NCBI GenBank assembly: GCA_013200995.1
Contig: CP053688.1
Coordinates: forward strand, 3,906,001-3,970,000
Direction: 5' to 3'
DNA from: Arthrobacter citreus
GTDB lineage: Bacteria; Bacillota; Bacilli; Bacillales; Bacillaceae_G
Length of the DNA: 64,000 nucleotides
Position numbers and translations under genes: made by a program. Under the pieces are notes generated by a model. The model had not been told where the DNA came from and ran no database searches. It was given only the letters and a program-made list of their open reading frames with translations. Numbering within the stretch: the first letter of the stretch is position 1; the number at the start of each line of letters is the position of its first letter. This document shows positions 30,926 through 42,903 of the stretch, one piece after another.

Positions 30926-30955
30926 TTGACAGGCATTATTGCCAGATGGTAATAT
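30926..30955 (+). promoter_or_regulatory. rRNA operon promoter P2
   Basis: TTGACA (30926-30931), 18-nt spacer, TAATAT (30950-30955), preceded by an A/T-rich run (UP-element-like). Tandem P1-P2 is normal for Bacillus rrn operons. Confidence 0.75.
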
Positions 30956-30987
30956 TAAAAAGTCGCTTCTGAGCGATAGAAAATGAA

Positions 30988-31013
30988 CTTTGAAAACTAA
31001 ACAAAACATGAAG
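30988..31013 (+). other. 5' arm of the 16S processing stalk
   Basis: CTTTGAAAACTAAACAAAAC and on to 31013 pairs with the ITS segment 32657-32683 (CTTCATTGTTTTGTTTAG onwards), leaving 16S as a loop. This is the expected RNase III processing stem. Confidence 0.7.
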
Positions 31014-31061
31014 TAAACGTCAATTATTAGTTTTTTGAGCAATACAAGATTTAAACTTAAC

Positions 31062-35700
<4,639 letters not shown>

Positions 35701-35773
35701 CTAACAAGTTTGATAATGACATTATCTAGTTTTGAAGGTACAAAAAATTATTATAAAAAACTTCAAAAAGTTA

Positions 35774-35801
35774 TTGACTTTTAAATGAAATTTGATATAA
35801 T
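35774..35801 (+). promoter_or_regulatory. Internal promoter between 23S and 5S
   Basis: TTGACT (35774-35779), 16-nt spacer, TATAAT (35796-35801) in the 23S-5S spacer. It could transcribe 5S and the nine tRNAs independently of the main rrn promoters. Confidence 0.6.
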
Positions 35802-35826
35802 AATTAATGTCCCAAATAAAATGAAT

Positions 35827-35940
35827 CAAGTGATGATAGCGAAGAGGTCACACCCGTTCCCATACCGAACACGGCAGTTAAGCTCTTCAGCGTCGATGGT
35901 AGTTGGGGGTTTCCCCCTGTGAGAGTAGAACGTCGCTTGG
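35827..35940 (+). rRNA. rrf: 5S ribosomal RNA
   Basis: About 114 nt; includes AGAGGTCACACCCGTTCCCA and GGGGGTTTCCCCCTGTGAGA. Helix I is formed by CAAGTGATG and CGTCGCTTG with G-U pairs. The ends are assigned by this pairing. Confidence 0.95.
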
Positions 35941-35950
35941 TTTTGATTAT

Positions 35951-36025
35951 TCCGCAGTAGCTCAGTGGTAGAGCACTCGGCTGTTAACCGAGTGGTCGTA
36001 GGTTCGAACCCTACCTGCGGAGCCA
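35951..36025 (+). tRNA. tRNA-Asn (GTT)
   Basis: Cloverleaf with acceptor TCCGCAG/CTGCGGA, anticodon loop CTGTTAA, TTCGAAC T-loop and encoded CCA. Ten nt after 5S. Confidence 0.96.
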
Positions 36026-36033
36026 TTTTTAAC

Positions 36034-36106
36034 GCTTCCATAGCTCAGCAGGCAGAGTACTTCCATGGTAAGGAAGAGGTCACCGGTTCGAGCCCGGTTG
36101 GAAGCT
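36034..36106 (+). tRNA. tRNA-Thr (GGT)
   Basis: Acceptor GCTTCCA/TGGAAGC, anticodon loop ATGGTAA, T-loop TTCGAGC. The CCA end is not encoded. Confidence 0.93.
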
Positions 36107-36122
36107 TGGAAAAAGTTGTACT

Positions 36123-36197
36123 GGCCCGTTGGTCAAGCGGTTAAGACACCGCCCTTTCACGGCGGTAACACGGGTTCGAGTCCCGTACGGGTCACCA
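36123..36197 (+). tRNA. tRNA-Glu (TTC)
   Basis: Acceptor GGCCCGT/ACGGGTC, anticodon stem-loop CCGCC-CTTTCAC-GGCGG, encoded CCA. Confidence 0.96.
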
Positions 36198-36207
36198 TTT
36201 ATATTAC

Positions 36208-36283
36208 GGAGGATTAGCTCAGCTGGGAGAGCACCTGCCTTACAAGCAGGGGGTCGGCGGTTCGAGCCCGTCATCCTCCACCA
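36208..36283 (+). tRNA. tRNA-Val (TAC)
   Basis: Anticodon stem-loop CCTGC-CTTACAA-GCAGG, T-loop TTCGAGC, encoded CCA. Confidence 0.95.
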
Positions 36284-36301
36284 TCTAATTTAATAAATAC
36301 C

Positions 36302-36386
36302 GGAGGGGTAGCGAAGTGGCTAAACGCGGCGGACTGTAAATCCGCTCCCTGTGGGTTCGGCGGTTCGAATCCGTCCCCCTCCACCA
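36302..36386 (+). tRNA. tRNA-Tyr (GTA)
   Basis: An 85-nt class II tRNA with a long variable arm, anticodon loop CTGTAAA and encoded CCA. Confidence 0.96.
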
Positions 36387-36394
36387 TTTATTGT

Positions 36395-36469
36395 TGGGCT
36401 ATAGCCAAGCGGTAAGGCAACGGATTTTGATTCCGTCATGCCCTGGTTCGAATCCAGGTAGCCCAGCCA
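36395..36469 (+). tRNA. tRNA-Gln (TTG)
   Basis: Acceptor TGGGCTA/TAGCCCA, anticodon loop TTTTGAT, encoded CCA. Confidence 0.96.
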
Positions 36470-36497
36470 TTTTTTTTATTTAATCGTAATTTATTAC

Positions 36498-36570
36498 GAG
36501 CCATTAGCTCAGTTGGTAGAGCATCTGACTTTTAATCAGAGGGTCGAAGGTTCGAATCCTTCATGGCTCA
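36498..36570 (+). tRNA. tRNA-Lys (TTT)
   Basis: Acceptor GAGCCAT/ATGGCTC, anticodon stem-loop TCTGA-CTTTTAA-TCAGA. The CCA end is not encoded. Confidence 0.95.
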
Positions 36571-36586
36571 CTCTTTTTTTTTATGT

Positions 36587-36658
36587 GCGGAAGTAGTTCA
36601 GTGGTAGAATACAACCTTGCCAAGGTTGGGGTCGCGGGTTCGAGCCCCGTCTTCCGCT
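36587..36658 (+). tRNA. tRNA-Gly (GCC)
   Basis: Acceptor GCGGAAG/CTTCCGC, anticodon stem-loop AACCT-TGCCAA-GGTT, T-loop TTCGAGC. The CCA end is not encoded. Confidence 0.94.
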
Positions 36659-36676
36659 TATTTCCTACAATATAAT

Positions 36677-36752
36677 GGGGCCTTAGCTCAGCTGGGAGAG
36701 CGCCTGCCTTGCACGCAGGAGGTCAGCGGTTCGATCCCGCTAGGCTCCACCA
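36677..36752 (+). tRNA. tRNA-Ala (TGC)
   Basis: Acceptor GGGGCCT/AGGCTCC, anticodon stem-loop CCTGC-CTTGCAC-GCAGG, encoded CCA. Last tRNA of the array. Confidence 0.95.
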
Positions 36753-36767
36753 ATATACATAAAGTTT

Positions 36768-36796
36768 AACCTTAGTCAAATGACTAAGGTTTTTTG
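36768..36796 (+). terminator. Terminator of the rrn-tRNA operon
   Basis: AACCTTAGTCA-aa-TGACTAAGGTT followed by T6. Confidence 0.92.
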
Positions 36797-36937
36797 TTGT
36801 TTAAATTCATATACTATACTTGATGAAAATGCATATGTATACAAAAAAATGTCGAGTTGACCCATTTGTTTCAAAAGATTTAAACTATTAATATAATTAG
36901 AAACTTTATTAGTCAAAAATTATTTTTTTCTAAGCTA

Positions 36938-36951
36938 AGTAAGCGTTTTCT
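36938..36951 (+). promoter_or_regulatory. Probable cre site upstream of rocF
   Basis: AGTAAGCGTTTTCT fits the TGWAANCGNTNWCA consensus at 12 of 14 positions, 32 nt before the rocF start. Suggests catabolite repression of arginine degradation. Confidence 0.5.
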
Positions 36952-36983
36952 AAATAGGAATTCAGACCATGGGGGAAATTAAA

Positions 36984-37883
36984 ATGTTAAAAGATATTTC
37001 AATTATTGGGGTACCATTAGATTTAGGACAAACAAGACGCGGAGTAGATATGGGGCCAAGTGCAATTAGATATGCACAATTACACGAACGCGTTGAAAGA
37101 ATGTCTTATAATGTTGAGGACTTAGGAGATATTTTAGTAGAACGTACACCTGTTAAAGAAGATAATTCAGAACACAATTTAAAGAACTTAAAATCTGTAA
37201 AAGAAACATGCGAAAAACTTGCTGCTGAAGTAGATGATGTAATTAAAAGAAATAGAATGCCTTTAGTTCTTGGTGGAGATCACAGTATTGCAATCGGTAC
37301 ATTAGCTGGTGTATCAAAACATTATAATAATCTTGGACTAATTTGGTTTGATGCACACGGAGACTTAAATACAGCTGAAACTTCACCTTCTGGAAATATA
37401 CATGGAATGTCATTGGCTGTTTCTTTAGGTCATGGACATGATTTATTAACGAAAATAGGTGGTTACTTCCCTAAAGTAAAACCAGAGAATGTAATTATCA
37501 TTGGTGCTCGTGATCTTGATGAAGGTGAAAGAGCAATTATCAAAGAATTAGGTATTAAAGTGTATACAATGCATGAAATTGATAAATTAGGAATGACGAA
37601 AGTAATGGAAGAAAGCATTGACCATTTAAAAGCTTGCGATGGTGTACACTTATCATTAGACCTTGATGGACTAGATCCAATTCATGTTCCTGGAGTTGGT
37701 ACACCTGTACCTGGAGGAATCACTTATAGAGAAGGTCATTTAGCAATGGAAATGCTATCAGAAGCTGATATTATTACTTCTATTGAATTTGTAGAAGTTA
37801 ACCCAATATTAGACGAAAAAAATAGAACAGCAATCGTAGCTGTTGCTTTAATAGGCTCATTACTTGGTGAAAAACTACTGTAA
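36984..37883 (+). CDS. rocF: Arginase
   Basis: Arginase hydrolyses L-arginine to ornithine and urea. The 299-aa enzyme has the manganese ligands in GGDHSIAIGT, DAHGDLNT and SLDLDGLDP, and matches B. subtilis RocF closely. The ATG at 36984 (MLKDISIIGVPLDLGQTRRG) has GGGGGA about 8 nt upstream; a start at 36969 would include that site. It is transcribed alone with a terminator behind it. Confidence 0.95.
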   Translation: MLKDISIIGVPLDLGQTRRGVDMGPSAIRYAQLHERVERMSYNVEDLGDILVERTPVKEDNSEHNLKNLKSVKETCEKLAAEVDDVIKRNRMPLVLGGDHSIAIGTLAGVSKHYNNLGLIWFDAHGDLNTAETSPSGNIHGMSLAVSLGHGHDLLTKIGGYFPKVKPENVIIIGARDLDEGERAIIKELGIKVYTMHEIDKLGMTKVMEESIDHLKACDGVHLSLDLDGLDPIHVPGVGTPVPGGITYREGHLAMEMLSEADIITSIEFVEVNPILDEKNRTAIVAVALIGSLLGEKLL

Positions 37884-37907
37884 AATATAATTAGGAATAT
37901 GCTCTAC

Positions 37908-37937
37908 AAAAAAGCTAGCATTTGCTAGCTTTTTTTT
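37908..37937 (+). terminator. Terminator after rocF
   Basis: AAAAGCTAGC-attt-GCTAGCTTTT plus T-run. A near copy occurs at 38617-38647. Confidence 0.9.
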
Positions 37938-38085
37938 GTATTGAAATATAAAGCCAGTAGATTGTTAAAAATGTTAGAAGCTACGTTCCAGTTATTAGTT
38001 TATAAGATCGAGATTAGTAATCTTACTGAGTAATTAAATGATATTCTGTTCTAAGTATAGTGTATAAATCCTTTTTTAAAAGTGT

Positions 38086-38190
38086 CTGATTGGAAGAAAG
38101 GCTGTTTGACTCCTATAGGGAATAGCGAGGCTGCTAAAGACCCCGTGGGCGTGCTAAAGGAGGCTTAGGTCCCTTAGGTCAGCTCCATAA
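38086..38190. repeat. Degenerate copy of a Bacillaceae interspersed repeat
   Basis: Contains GACTCCTATAGGGAATAGCG, then AAGACCCCGTGGGCG and GGAGGCTTAGGTCC. I recall GACTCCTGCGGGA...AAGACCCCGCAGG...GGAGGCTTA repeats scattered in intergenic regions of several Bacillaceae; this looks like a decayed member. Local G+C is higher than around it. Confidence 0.5.
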
Positions 38191-38321
38191 AAAGATAGCA
38201 TACTGTAGTGGAAAACATTAGCATACTGCCGTTTAACCTTGTCATTATTGAGACATAAATTGAAGATACTGATGAAAAGTTCACGTGATTGTACAATACC
38301 GTGAACATGAAAATTACTTAC

Positions 38322-38540
38322 TCAAGAAGGGTATGAGTACAAAAATAGTATGTAGCTAGTAAGAACAAACGCGTATACGGACCTTGAGTAAGGAAAAGAG
38401 TAAAAAAATGAACATATGAAACTCATAAAGGGTTCATGAGTAAAAAAAAGAGAAGAAAGCTGAAAATATCTTACTAATAATGGCCTCACGAGTAAGATAA
38501 TAAGTAAAAATATGAAAACCCCATACGCGTAACAAGCAAT
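38322..38540. repeat. Four degenerate 52-bp tandem repeats containing palindromes
   Basis: The pentamer GAGTA recurs at 38335, 38386, 38438 and 38490 (spacings 51, 52, 52), each followed by an A-rich stretch with GAGTA/AAGTA. Most units carry a small dyad in front, e.g. TTACTCA...TGAGTA, ACTCAT...ATGAGT and CTTACT...AGTAAG. Not a CRISPR: the whole unit drifts, with no conserved repeat alternating with unique spacers. Confidence 0.6.
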
Positions 38541-38616
38541 AATACAAATCCACTAAAACCAATTTAGTTAACCCTAACCATGTCGGACACCTGACAAACT
38601 CATTTTCAACGCAATA

Positions 38617-38647
38617 AAAAAAGCTAGCCTCTGCTAGCTTTTCTTTG
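38617..38647 (+). terminator. Second copy of the GCTAGC terminator hairpin
   Basis: AAAAAGCTAGC-ctct-GCTAGCTTTT then CTTTGTAT. It repeats the sequence at 37908-37937 in the same orientation, including TTTGTAT behind it. Confidence 0.7.
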
Positions 38648-38856
38648 TATCAATTTCACTAGAAAAAAATCAGGTAAAACTTCCTGTATAAAAGGGTAAT
38701 AATCAAAATAATATAAGTGAAATGAGAGTGTTTCTTCTATTAAGTAAGTAGGCCGACAGATATGGATTTTGTAATTGTATTTAATATTGCTTAAATAGTA
38801 GTAAAAGGATTGTTAAATTATTAAATAACTCACAAATTTTGTGTAATACAAAAATA

Positions 38857-38865
38857 TGGTATAAT
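38857..38865 (+). promoter_or_regulatory. Extended -10 promoter of cdaA
   Basis: TGGTATAAT: TG-N-TATAAT, an extended -10 box about 44 nt before the cdaA start; the -35 region is weak. Confidence 0.55.
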
Positions 38866-38908
38866 ACTCAAGATACAGTTTTATTCTATAGAATTGGGAG
38901 GGTTAAAG

Positions 38909-39727
38909 GTGCCTTCTTTACATATAAATTTTTTACAATATTTACAAAATGGATTAGATATACTAATAGTTTGGTTTGTTATTTATAGATTAATTATCAT
39001 CATTCAGGGGACAAAGGCTGTCCAATTATTAAAAGGTGTCACGATTATTATCGTGGTGAAAGTGTTAAGTAGTTTATTTGGGTTACATACTTTACAGTTC
39101 TTAATGGATCAAGCATTAACCTGGGGGTTCTTAGCGGTTATTATTATTTTCCAGCCAGAGCTAAGAAGAGCGTTAGAGCAACTTGGACGTGGTCGTTTCT
39201 TCTCAAGGGCTGCTGGTAATGGCATTAATGATCGAAATGATATTGTTGAGAATATTGCTAAGGCTACTGAATACATGGCAAAACGAAGAATAGGTGCACT
39301 TATTTCATTTGAGAGACAAACCGGCATGGGTGACTATATAGAATCGGGTATTCGAATGAATGCAAATTTATCTTCTGAATTACTGATCAATATTTTCATA
39401 CCAAATACACCTCTTCATGACGGAGCGGTGATTATTCAAGGTGAAAAAATTACAGCAGCTGCATGTTACTTACCTTTATCTGAGAGTGCATTTATTTCAA
39501 AGGAATTGGGAACAAGACATCGTGCTGCAGTTGGGATCAGTGAAGTTACTGATAGTATTACGATTGTGGTTTCAGAAGAAACAGGTGCAGTATCAGTAGC
39601 TAAGAATGGAAATTTATACAGAGAGTTGTCAAAAGACGAACTTGTAAACTTATTAAATTTGGAACTAAAGTCGCCAGAAGAGTCCAATACATCTAAATGG
39701 AATTGGAAGGTAAAACGTAATGGATAA
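38909..39727 (+). CDS. cdaA: Diadenylate cyclase CdaA
   Basis: CdaA makes the essential messenger c-di-AMP from two ATP at the membrane. The 272-aa protein has three N-terminal transmembrane helices and a DAC domain with the catalytic LHDGAVI and GTRHRAAVGISE motifs. The GTG at 38909 follows GGGAGG by 7 nt and gives the Bacillus length; a TTG at 38894 overlaps the site. It heads cdaA-cdaR-glmM, an arrangement that links c-di-AMP with cell-wall precursor synthesis. Confidence 0.95.
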   Translation: MPSLHINFLQYLQNGLDILIVWFVIYRLIIIIQGTKAVQLLKGVTIIIVVKVLSSLFGLHTLQFLMDQALTWGFLAVIIIFQPELRRALEQLGRGRFFSRAAGNGINDRNDIVENIAKATEYMAKRRIGALISFERQTGMGDYIESGIRMNANLSSELLINIFIPNTPLHDGAVIIQGEKITAAACYLPLSESAFISKELGTRHRAAVGISEVTDSITIVVSEETGAVSVAKNGNLYRELSKDELVNLLNLELKSPEESNTSKWNWKVKRNG

Positions 39728-41015
39728 TTTTATGGATAATCGTTGGATATTAAGAGGAATCGCATTATTAGTAACGTTATTACTATTTATGTCTGTCAAT
39801 TTAGTTCCCCAATCAAGTTCATCTGGATTAGGTGACATACCGTTTGTAAATAACAAGGAATTAGTTCGGGATGTTCCGGTTACGCCAATTTACGATCAGC
39901 GTAATCTAATCGTTACTGGAATTCCGAAGAGCGTCTCAGTGCAATTAGATGGACCTAATAGTATTGTTAAAACTGCAGAAATGAAGAAAGATTTCGAGGT
40001 GTATTTGGATTTAACTTCTTATGCTTTAGGTACATATGACGTGCCTTTAAAAATTAGAAATATTTCAGATAAAATTAAAGCAACCATTAAACCTAGAACT
40101 GTTAGGGTCACGATTAATGAAAAGATTGAAAAAGCCGTTTCAGTTAAGGTTGTTTATCTAAATGAAAAAAATATTAAACATGGCTATAAAGCAGAGAATG
40201 CACTTGTAAAACCGGGTTCAGTCACAATTATTGGTTCGTCAAATGAAGTTTCACAGGTGGCATATGCGAGAGTTTATGTAGATGTTACTGATGCTAATCA
40301 AACATTTAGCCAGGTCTTACCTGTTAAATTATATAATAATAGAGGTACACTGCTTTCAGTTTATACGCAACCGAAAAAAGTTGAAGTAACTGTCCCAATT
40401 GTTTCCGAAAGTGCTAATTATCCAATCACATTAGTTCAAACAGGTACACTTATGGAAGGGTTAAAATTAAGCAGTCTTACGAGTAAAGTTAATGCAGTAA
40501 AAATTTATGCCTCTAAGGACTGGTTGGACAAGTTTAAGGGTCCTATTGAGGTACCAGTAGACCTATCATCAATTAATCAAAGTGGCACATACGAAGTAAA
40601 TATACCTACTCCAGATGGTGCATTTAGAGTAGACCCAAGCACTATTAACATTGACGTTAGTTTTGATGAAGAAATAGAAAAGAGCTTTAGTAATATCCCG
40701 ATTAATTTAGTAGGCGAGGATGATCAACTTACATATAAGTTTCTTAAACCTTCTACAGGAAAATTAGTAGTTACAGCAAAGGGATTTAAAGAAGATCTGG
40801 ACGCAATAAAAGCAAGCGATTTACAAATCACAGCAAAAGTTAATGGACTAGATCCAGGAACTAGAGATGTTGCGCTTTCTATTACAGGTCCGAAAGGTGT
40901 TATGTATAGCTTAGAGTTTGATAAAATATCGACTGAAATTGCTGATAAAAAATCGGCACAAACTGAACCTGACGAGAATTCAGACGAAGGCGATGTAGGA
41001 CAGTCATCGAATTAG
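39720..41015 (+). CDS. cdaR: CdaA regulatory protein CdaR (YbbR domains)
   Basis: CdaR is a membrane-anchored extracytoplasmic protein that modulates CdaA. The 431-aa product has one N-terminal transmembrane helix (residues about 7-25) and YbbR repeats outside, with an acidic C-terminal tail ([14 protein letters not shown]). It is about 50 aa shorter than B. subtilis CdaR. The start overlaps the end of cdaA by 8 nt. Confidence 0.92.
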   Translation: MDNFMDNRWILRGIALLVTLLLFMSVNLVPQSSSSGLGDIPFVNNKELVRDVPVTPIYDQRNLIVTGIPKSVSVQLDGPNSIVKTAEMKKDFEVYLDLTSYALGTYDVPLKIRNISDKIKATIKPRTVRVTINEKIEKAVSVKVVYLNEKNIKHGYKAENALVKPGSVTIIGSSNEVSQVAYARVYVDVTDANQTFSQVLPVKLYNNRGTLLSVYTQPKKVEVTVPIVSESANYPITLVQTGTLMEGLKLSSLTSKVNAVKIYASKDWLDKFKGPIEVPVDLSSINQSGTYEVNIPTPDGAFRVDPSTINIDVSFDEEIEKSFSNIPINLVGEDDQLTYKFLKPSTGKLVVTAKGFKEDLDAIKASDLQITAKVNGLDPGTRDVALSITGPKGVMYSLEFDKISTEIADKKSAQTEPDENSDEGDVGQSSN

Positions 41016-41028
41016 AAGGAGAGTTAAA

Positions 41029-42372
41029 ATGGGTAAATATTTTGGTACTGATGGTGTACGAGGAGTTGCGAATAAAGAGTTAACTCCTGAATTAGCATAT
41101 AAAATTGGACGCTGCGGCGGTTATGTTTTAACAAAAAATAATGTCAAACCTAAAATTATTGTTGGGCGTGATACTCGTGTATCTGGACACATGCTTGAAG
41201 GTGCACTAGTTGCAGGTTTATTATCAATTGGTGCTGAAGTAATGAGACTAGGCGTTATTTCTACGCCAGGTGTTGCTTATTTAACTAAAGCGCTAGGAGC
41301 ACAAGCTGGTGTTATGATTTCAGCTTCGCATAATCCTGTTGCAGATAATGGCATTAAGTTTTTTGGTCCAGATGGATTTAAATTATTGGATGAGCAAGAA
41401 GAAGAAATTGAAGAATTAATGGATGCAGAAGTAGATAAGCTACCAAGACCAACAGGTAATGATTTATGCCAAGTTAGTGATTATTTTGAAGGTGGTCAAA
41501 AATACCTACAATTCCTTAAAAATACAATTGATGAGGATTTCTCAGGTCTATTAGTTGCTCTTGATTGTGCACATGGTGCTACTTCTTCACTAGCTCCGTA
41601 TTTATTTGCAGATTTAGAAGCAGATATCGTTACGATGGGAACAAATCCGAGTGGCTTTAATATAAATGACGGTGTGGGTTCAACACATCCAGAGGCGTTA
41701 GCAGCACTTGTGAAAGAAAAAGGAGCGGATATCGGTTTATCATTTGACGGAGATGGTGATCGTCTAATTGCAATTGACGAAAAAGGTGAAATCGTTGACG
41801 GTGACCAAATCATGTATATTTGTGCAAAATATTTAAACGAGAAAGGTCGTTTAAAACAAAATACAATTGTTTCAACAGTTATGAGTAACTTAGGTTTCTA
41901 CAAAGCAGTAGAAACAAATGGAATGAAAAGCGCTGTAACGGGTGTTGGTGACCGCTACGTGATGGAAGAGATGAGAAAAAATGGCTTCAATCTTGGTGGT
42001 GAGCAATCAGGACATATCATCTTTTTAGATCATATTACGACTGGTGATGGTATGTTAAGTGCAATTCAACTCGTAAATATTGTTAAAGAAACAGGAAAAA
42101 CTTTATCTCAATTAGCTGGAGAAATGAAGAAATATCCACAATTATTAATTAATGTACGTGTTACAGATAAAAACGAAGCGCTAAGTAATGAGCGTATCAA
42201 GGGGATCATTGCTGAAGTAGAAGAAGAGATGAATGGCAACGGTCGTATTTTAGTTCGTCCTTCTGGTACAGAACCACTAATTCGTGTAATGGCTGAAGCG
42301 CCTTCTGAAGCAGAGTGCAAACAGTACGTAGAACGCATTGTTGCAGTTGTAAAAGAAGAAGTTGGAGAATAA
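41029..42372 (+). CDS. glmM: Phosphoglucosamine mutase
   Basis: GlmM converts glucosamine-6-P to glucosamine-1-P for peptidoglycan synthesis. The 447-aa enzyme has the phosphoserine motif [12 protein letters not shown] (Ser about residue 100), the metal loop DGDGDR and the phosphate loop [22 protein letters not shown] precedes the start, 13 nt after cdaR. Confidence 0.97.
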   Translation: MGKYFGTDGVRGVANKELTPELAYKIGRCGGYVLTKNNVKPKIIVGRDTRVSGHMLEGALVAGLLSIGAEVMRLGVISTPGVAYLTKALGAQAGVMISASHNPVADNGIKFFGPDGFKLLDEQEEEIEELMDAEVDKLPRPTGNDLCQVSDYFEGGQKYLQFLKNTIDEDFSGLLVALDCAHGATSSLAPYLFADLEADIVTMGTNPSGFNINDGVGSTHPEALAALVKEKGADIGLSFDGDGDRLIAIDEKGEIVDGDQIMYICAKYLNEKGRLKQNTIVSTVMSNLGFYKAVETNGMKSAVTGVGDRYVMEEMRKNGFNLGGEQSGHIIFLDHITTGDGMLSAIQLVNIVKETGKTLSQLAGEMKKYPQLLINVRVTDKNEALSNERIKGIIAEVEEEMNGNGRILVRPSGTEPLIRVMAEAPSEAECKQYVERIVAVVKEEVGE

Positions 42373-42378
42373 AAAATA

Positions 42379-42428
42379 AAAATATGCATAGATGAGCACT
42401 TTTGTGTAAGTCTATGCATATTTTTATT
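42379..42428 (+). terminator. Terminator between glmM and glmS
   Basis: AAATATGCATAGA ... TCTATGCATATTT, a 13-bp perfect stem with T-run. It isolates glmS from the cdaA-cdaR-glmM transcript. Confidence 0.92.
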
Positions 42429-42468
42429 ATATAAACAACTGTTCTATCATTTTCTTCCAATATTTTTG

Positions 42469-42498
42469 TTGACCATTTTAAATAGCGTATAGTATAGT
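42469..42498 (+). promoter_or_regulatory. glmS promoter
   Basis: TTGACC (42469-42474), 18-nt spacer, TATAGT (42493-42498), about 55 nt before the ribozyme core. Confidence 0.6.
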
Positions 42499-42553
42499 TG
42501 TTTTATTGTTTTCCTAACAAGGAAGGAGTATAGAAACAAAAAAAGTTAAAAAA

Positions 42554-42708
42554 AGCGCCAGAACTACACAGGACGAGAAAGTGTAGTTGACGAGGTGGAG
42601 TTTTATCGAATTTTCGGCGGATGACTCCCGGTTGATGTATCACAACCGAAATTATTTATGTAAAACACATAGGTGACTGTGTGCACAAACGTAAATAATC
42701 TGATACAC
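42554..42708 (+). ncRNA. glmS ribozyme-riboswitch
   Basis: Self-cleaving RNA activated by glucosamine-6-phosphate, giving feedback on glmS. The conserved core is clear: AGCGCCAGAACT at the cleavage site (G+1 near 42555), GTTGACGAGGTGGAG, TTATCGAATTTTCGGCGGAT, GACTCCCGG, and the P3-P4 part with ACACATAGGTGACTGTGTG. TGTATCA (42636-42642) pairs with TGATACA (42701-42707). Confidence 0.95.
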
Positions 42709-42757
42709 CGTTTAACAAATACAAATGAACTCGCTTTATGAGCGGAATATGAAAGGT

Positions 42758-42763
42758 AGGTGG
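42758..42763 (+). promoter_or_regulatory. Displaced glmS ribosome binding site
   Basis: AGGTGG (within AAAGGTAGGTGGA) is the only good Shine-Dalgarno match upstream of glmS, but lies 140 nt before the ATG. The intervening inverted-repeat element (42765-42896) would, when folded, leave 1 + 7 nt between them. Confidence 0.55.
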
Positions 42764-42764
42764 A

Positions 42765-42896
42765 TATTGCTTGTAAGTCCTCTACCATTATTAAACATGA
42801 CGAGGGAATAGAAAATTTAATAATTAAACGGTTAGGAAAACAGCGTTCCATTCCTATACTTTTTGTATGTCTTGTTTTAGGACTTACTAAGCAATA
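42765..42896. mobile_element. 132-bp MITE-like inverted-repeat element in the glmS translation start region
   Basis: Ends are complementary: TATTGCTTGTAAGTCCT (42765-42781) with AGGACTTACTAAGCAATA (42879-42896), 17 pairs with one bulged T. Both ends carry a TA dinucleotide, as expected for a TA-targeting (IS630/mariner-type) miniature element. Inside are three further hairpins: ATTATTAAA/TTTAATAAT (42787-42824), TAGGAA/TTCCTA (42833-42856) and ATAC/GTAT (42856-42869). It encodes no protein. It separates the glmS Shine-Dalgarno from the start codon. Confidence 0.6.
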
Positions 42897-42903
42897 GTTA
42901 ATT

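Larger units (their letters stand above)
37938..38893. other. Gene-free 1-kb stretch between rocF and cdaA
   Basis: No convincing gene on either strand. It holds an interspersed-repeat-like segment (38086-38190), a GTTCACG/CGTGAAC hairpin (38279-38306), four 52-bp degenerate repeats (38322-38540), a second copy of the rocF terminator hairpin (38617-38647) and the cdaA promoter region. In some relatives sigW-rsiW lie just upstream of cdaA, so this may be a deletion scar. Confidence 0.6.

Noticed and set aside
35826..36274. Minus-strand frames over the 5S-tRNA region
   Set aside because: They are antisense to tRNA and rRNA genes; their MTGSNRRPPACKAG-like products are familiar false annotations.
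38322..38540. CRISPR-like array
   Set aside because: Units degrade along their whole length and there is no constant repeat with unique spacers; no cas genes in the window.
42603..42851. Minus-strand frame upstream of glmS
   Set aside because: It is antisense to the ribozyme and the inverted-repeat element, with no start signals.
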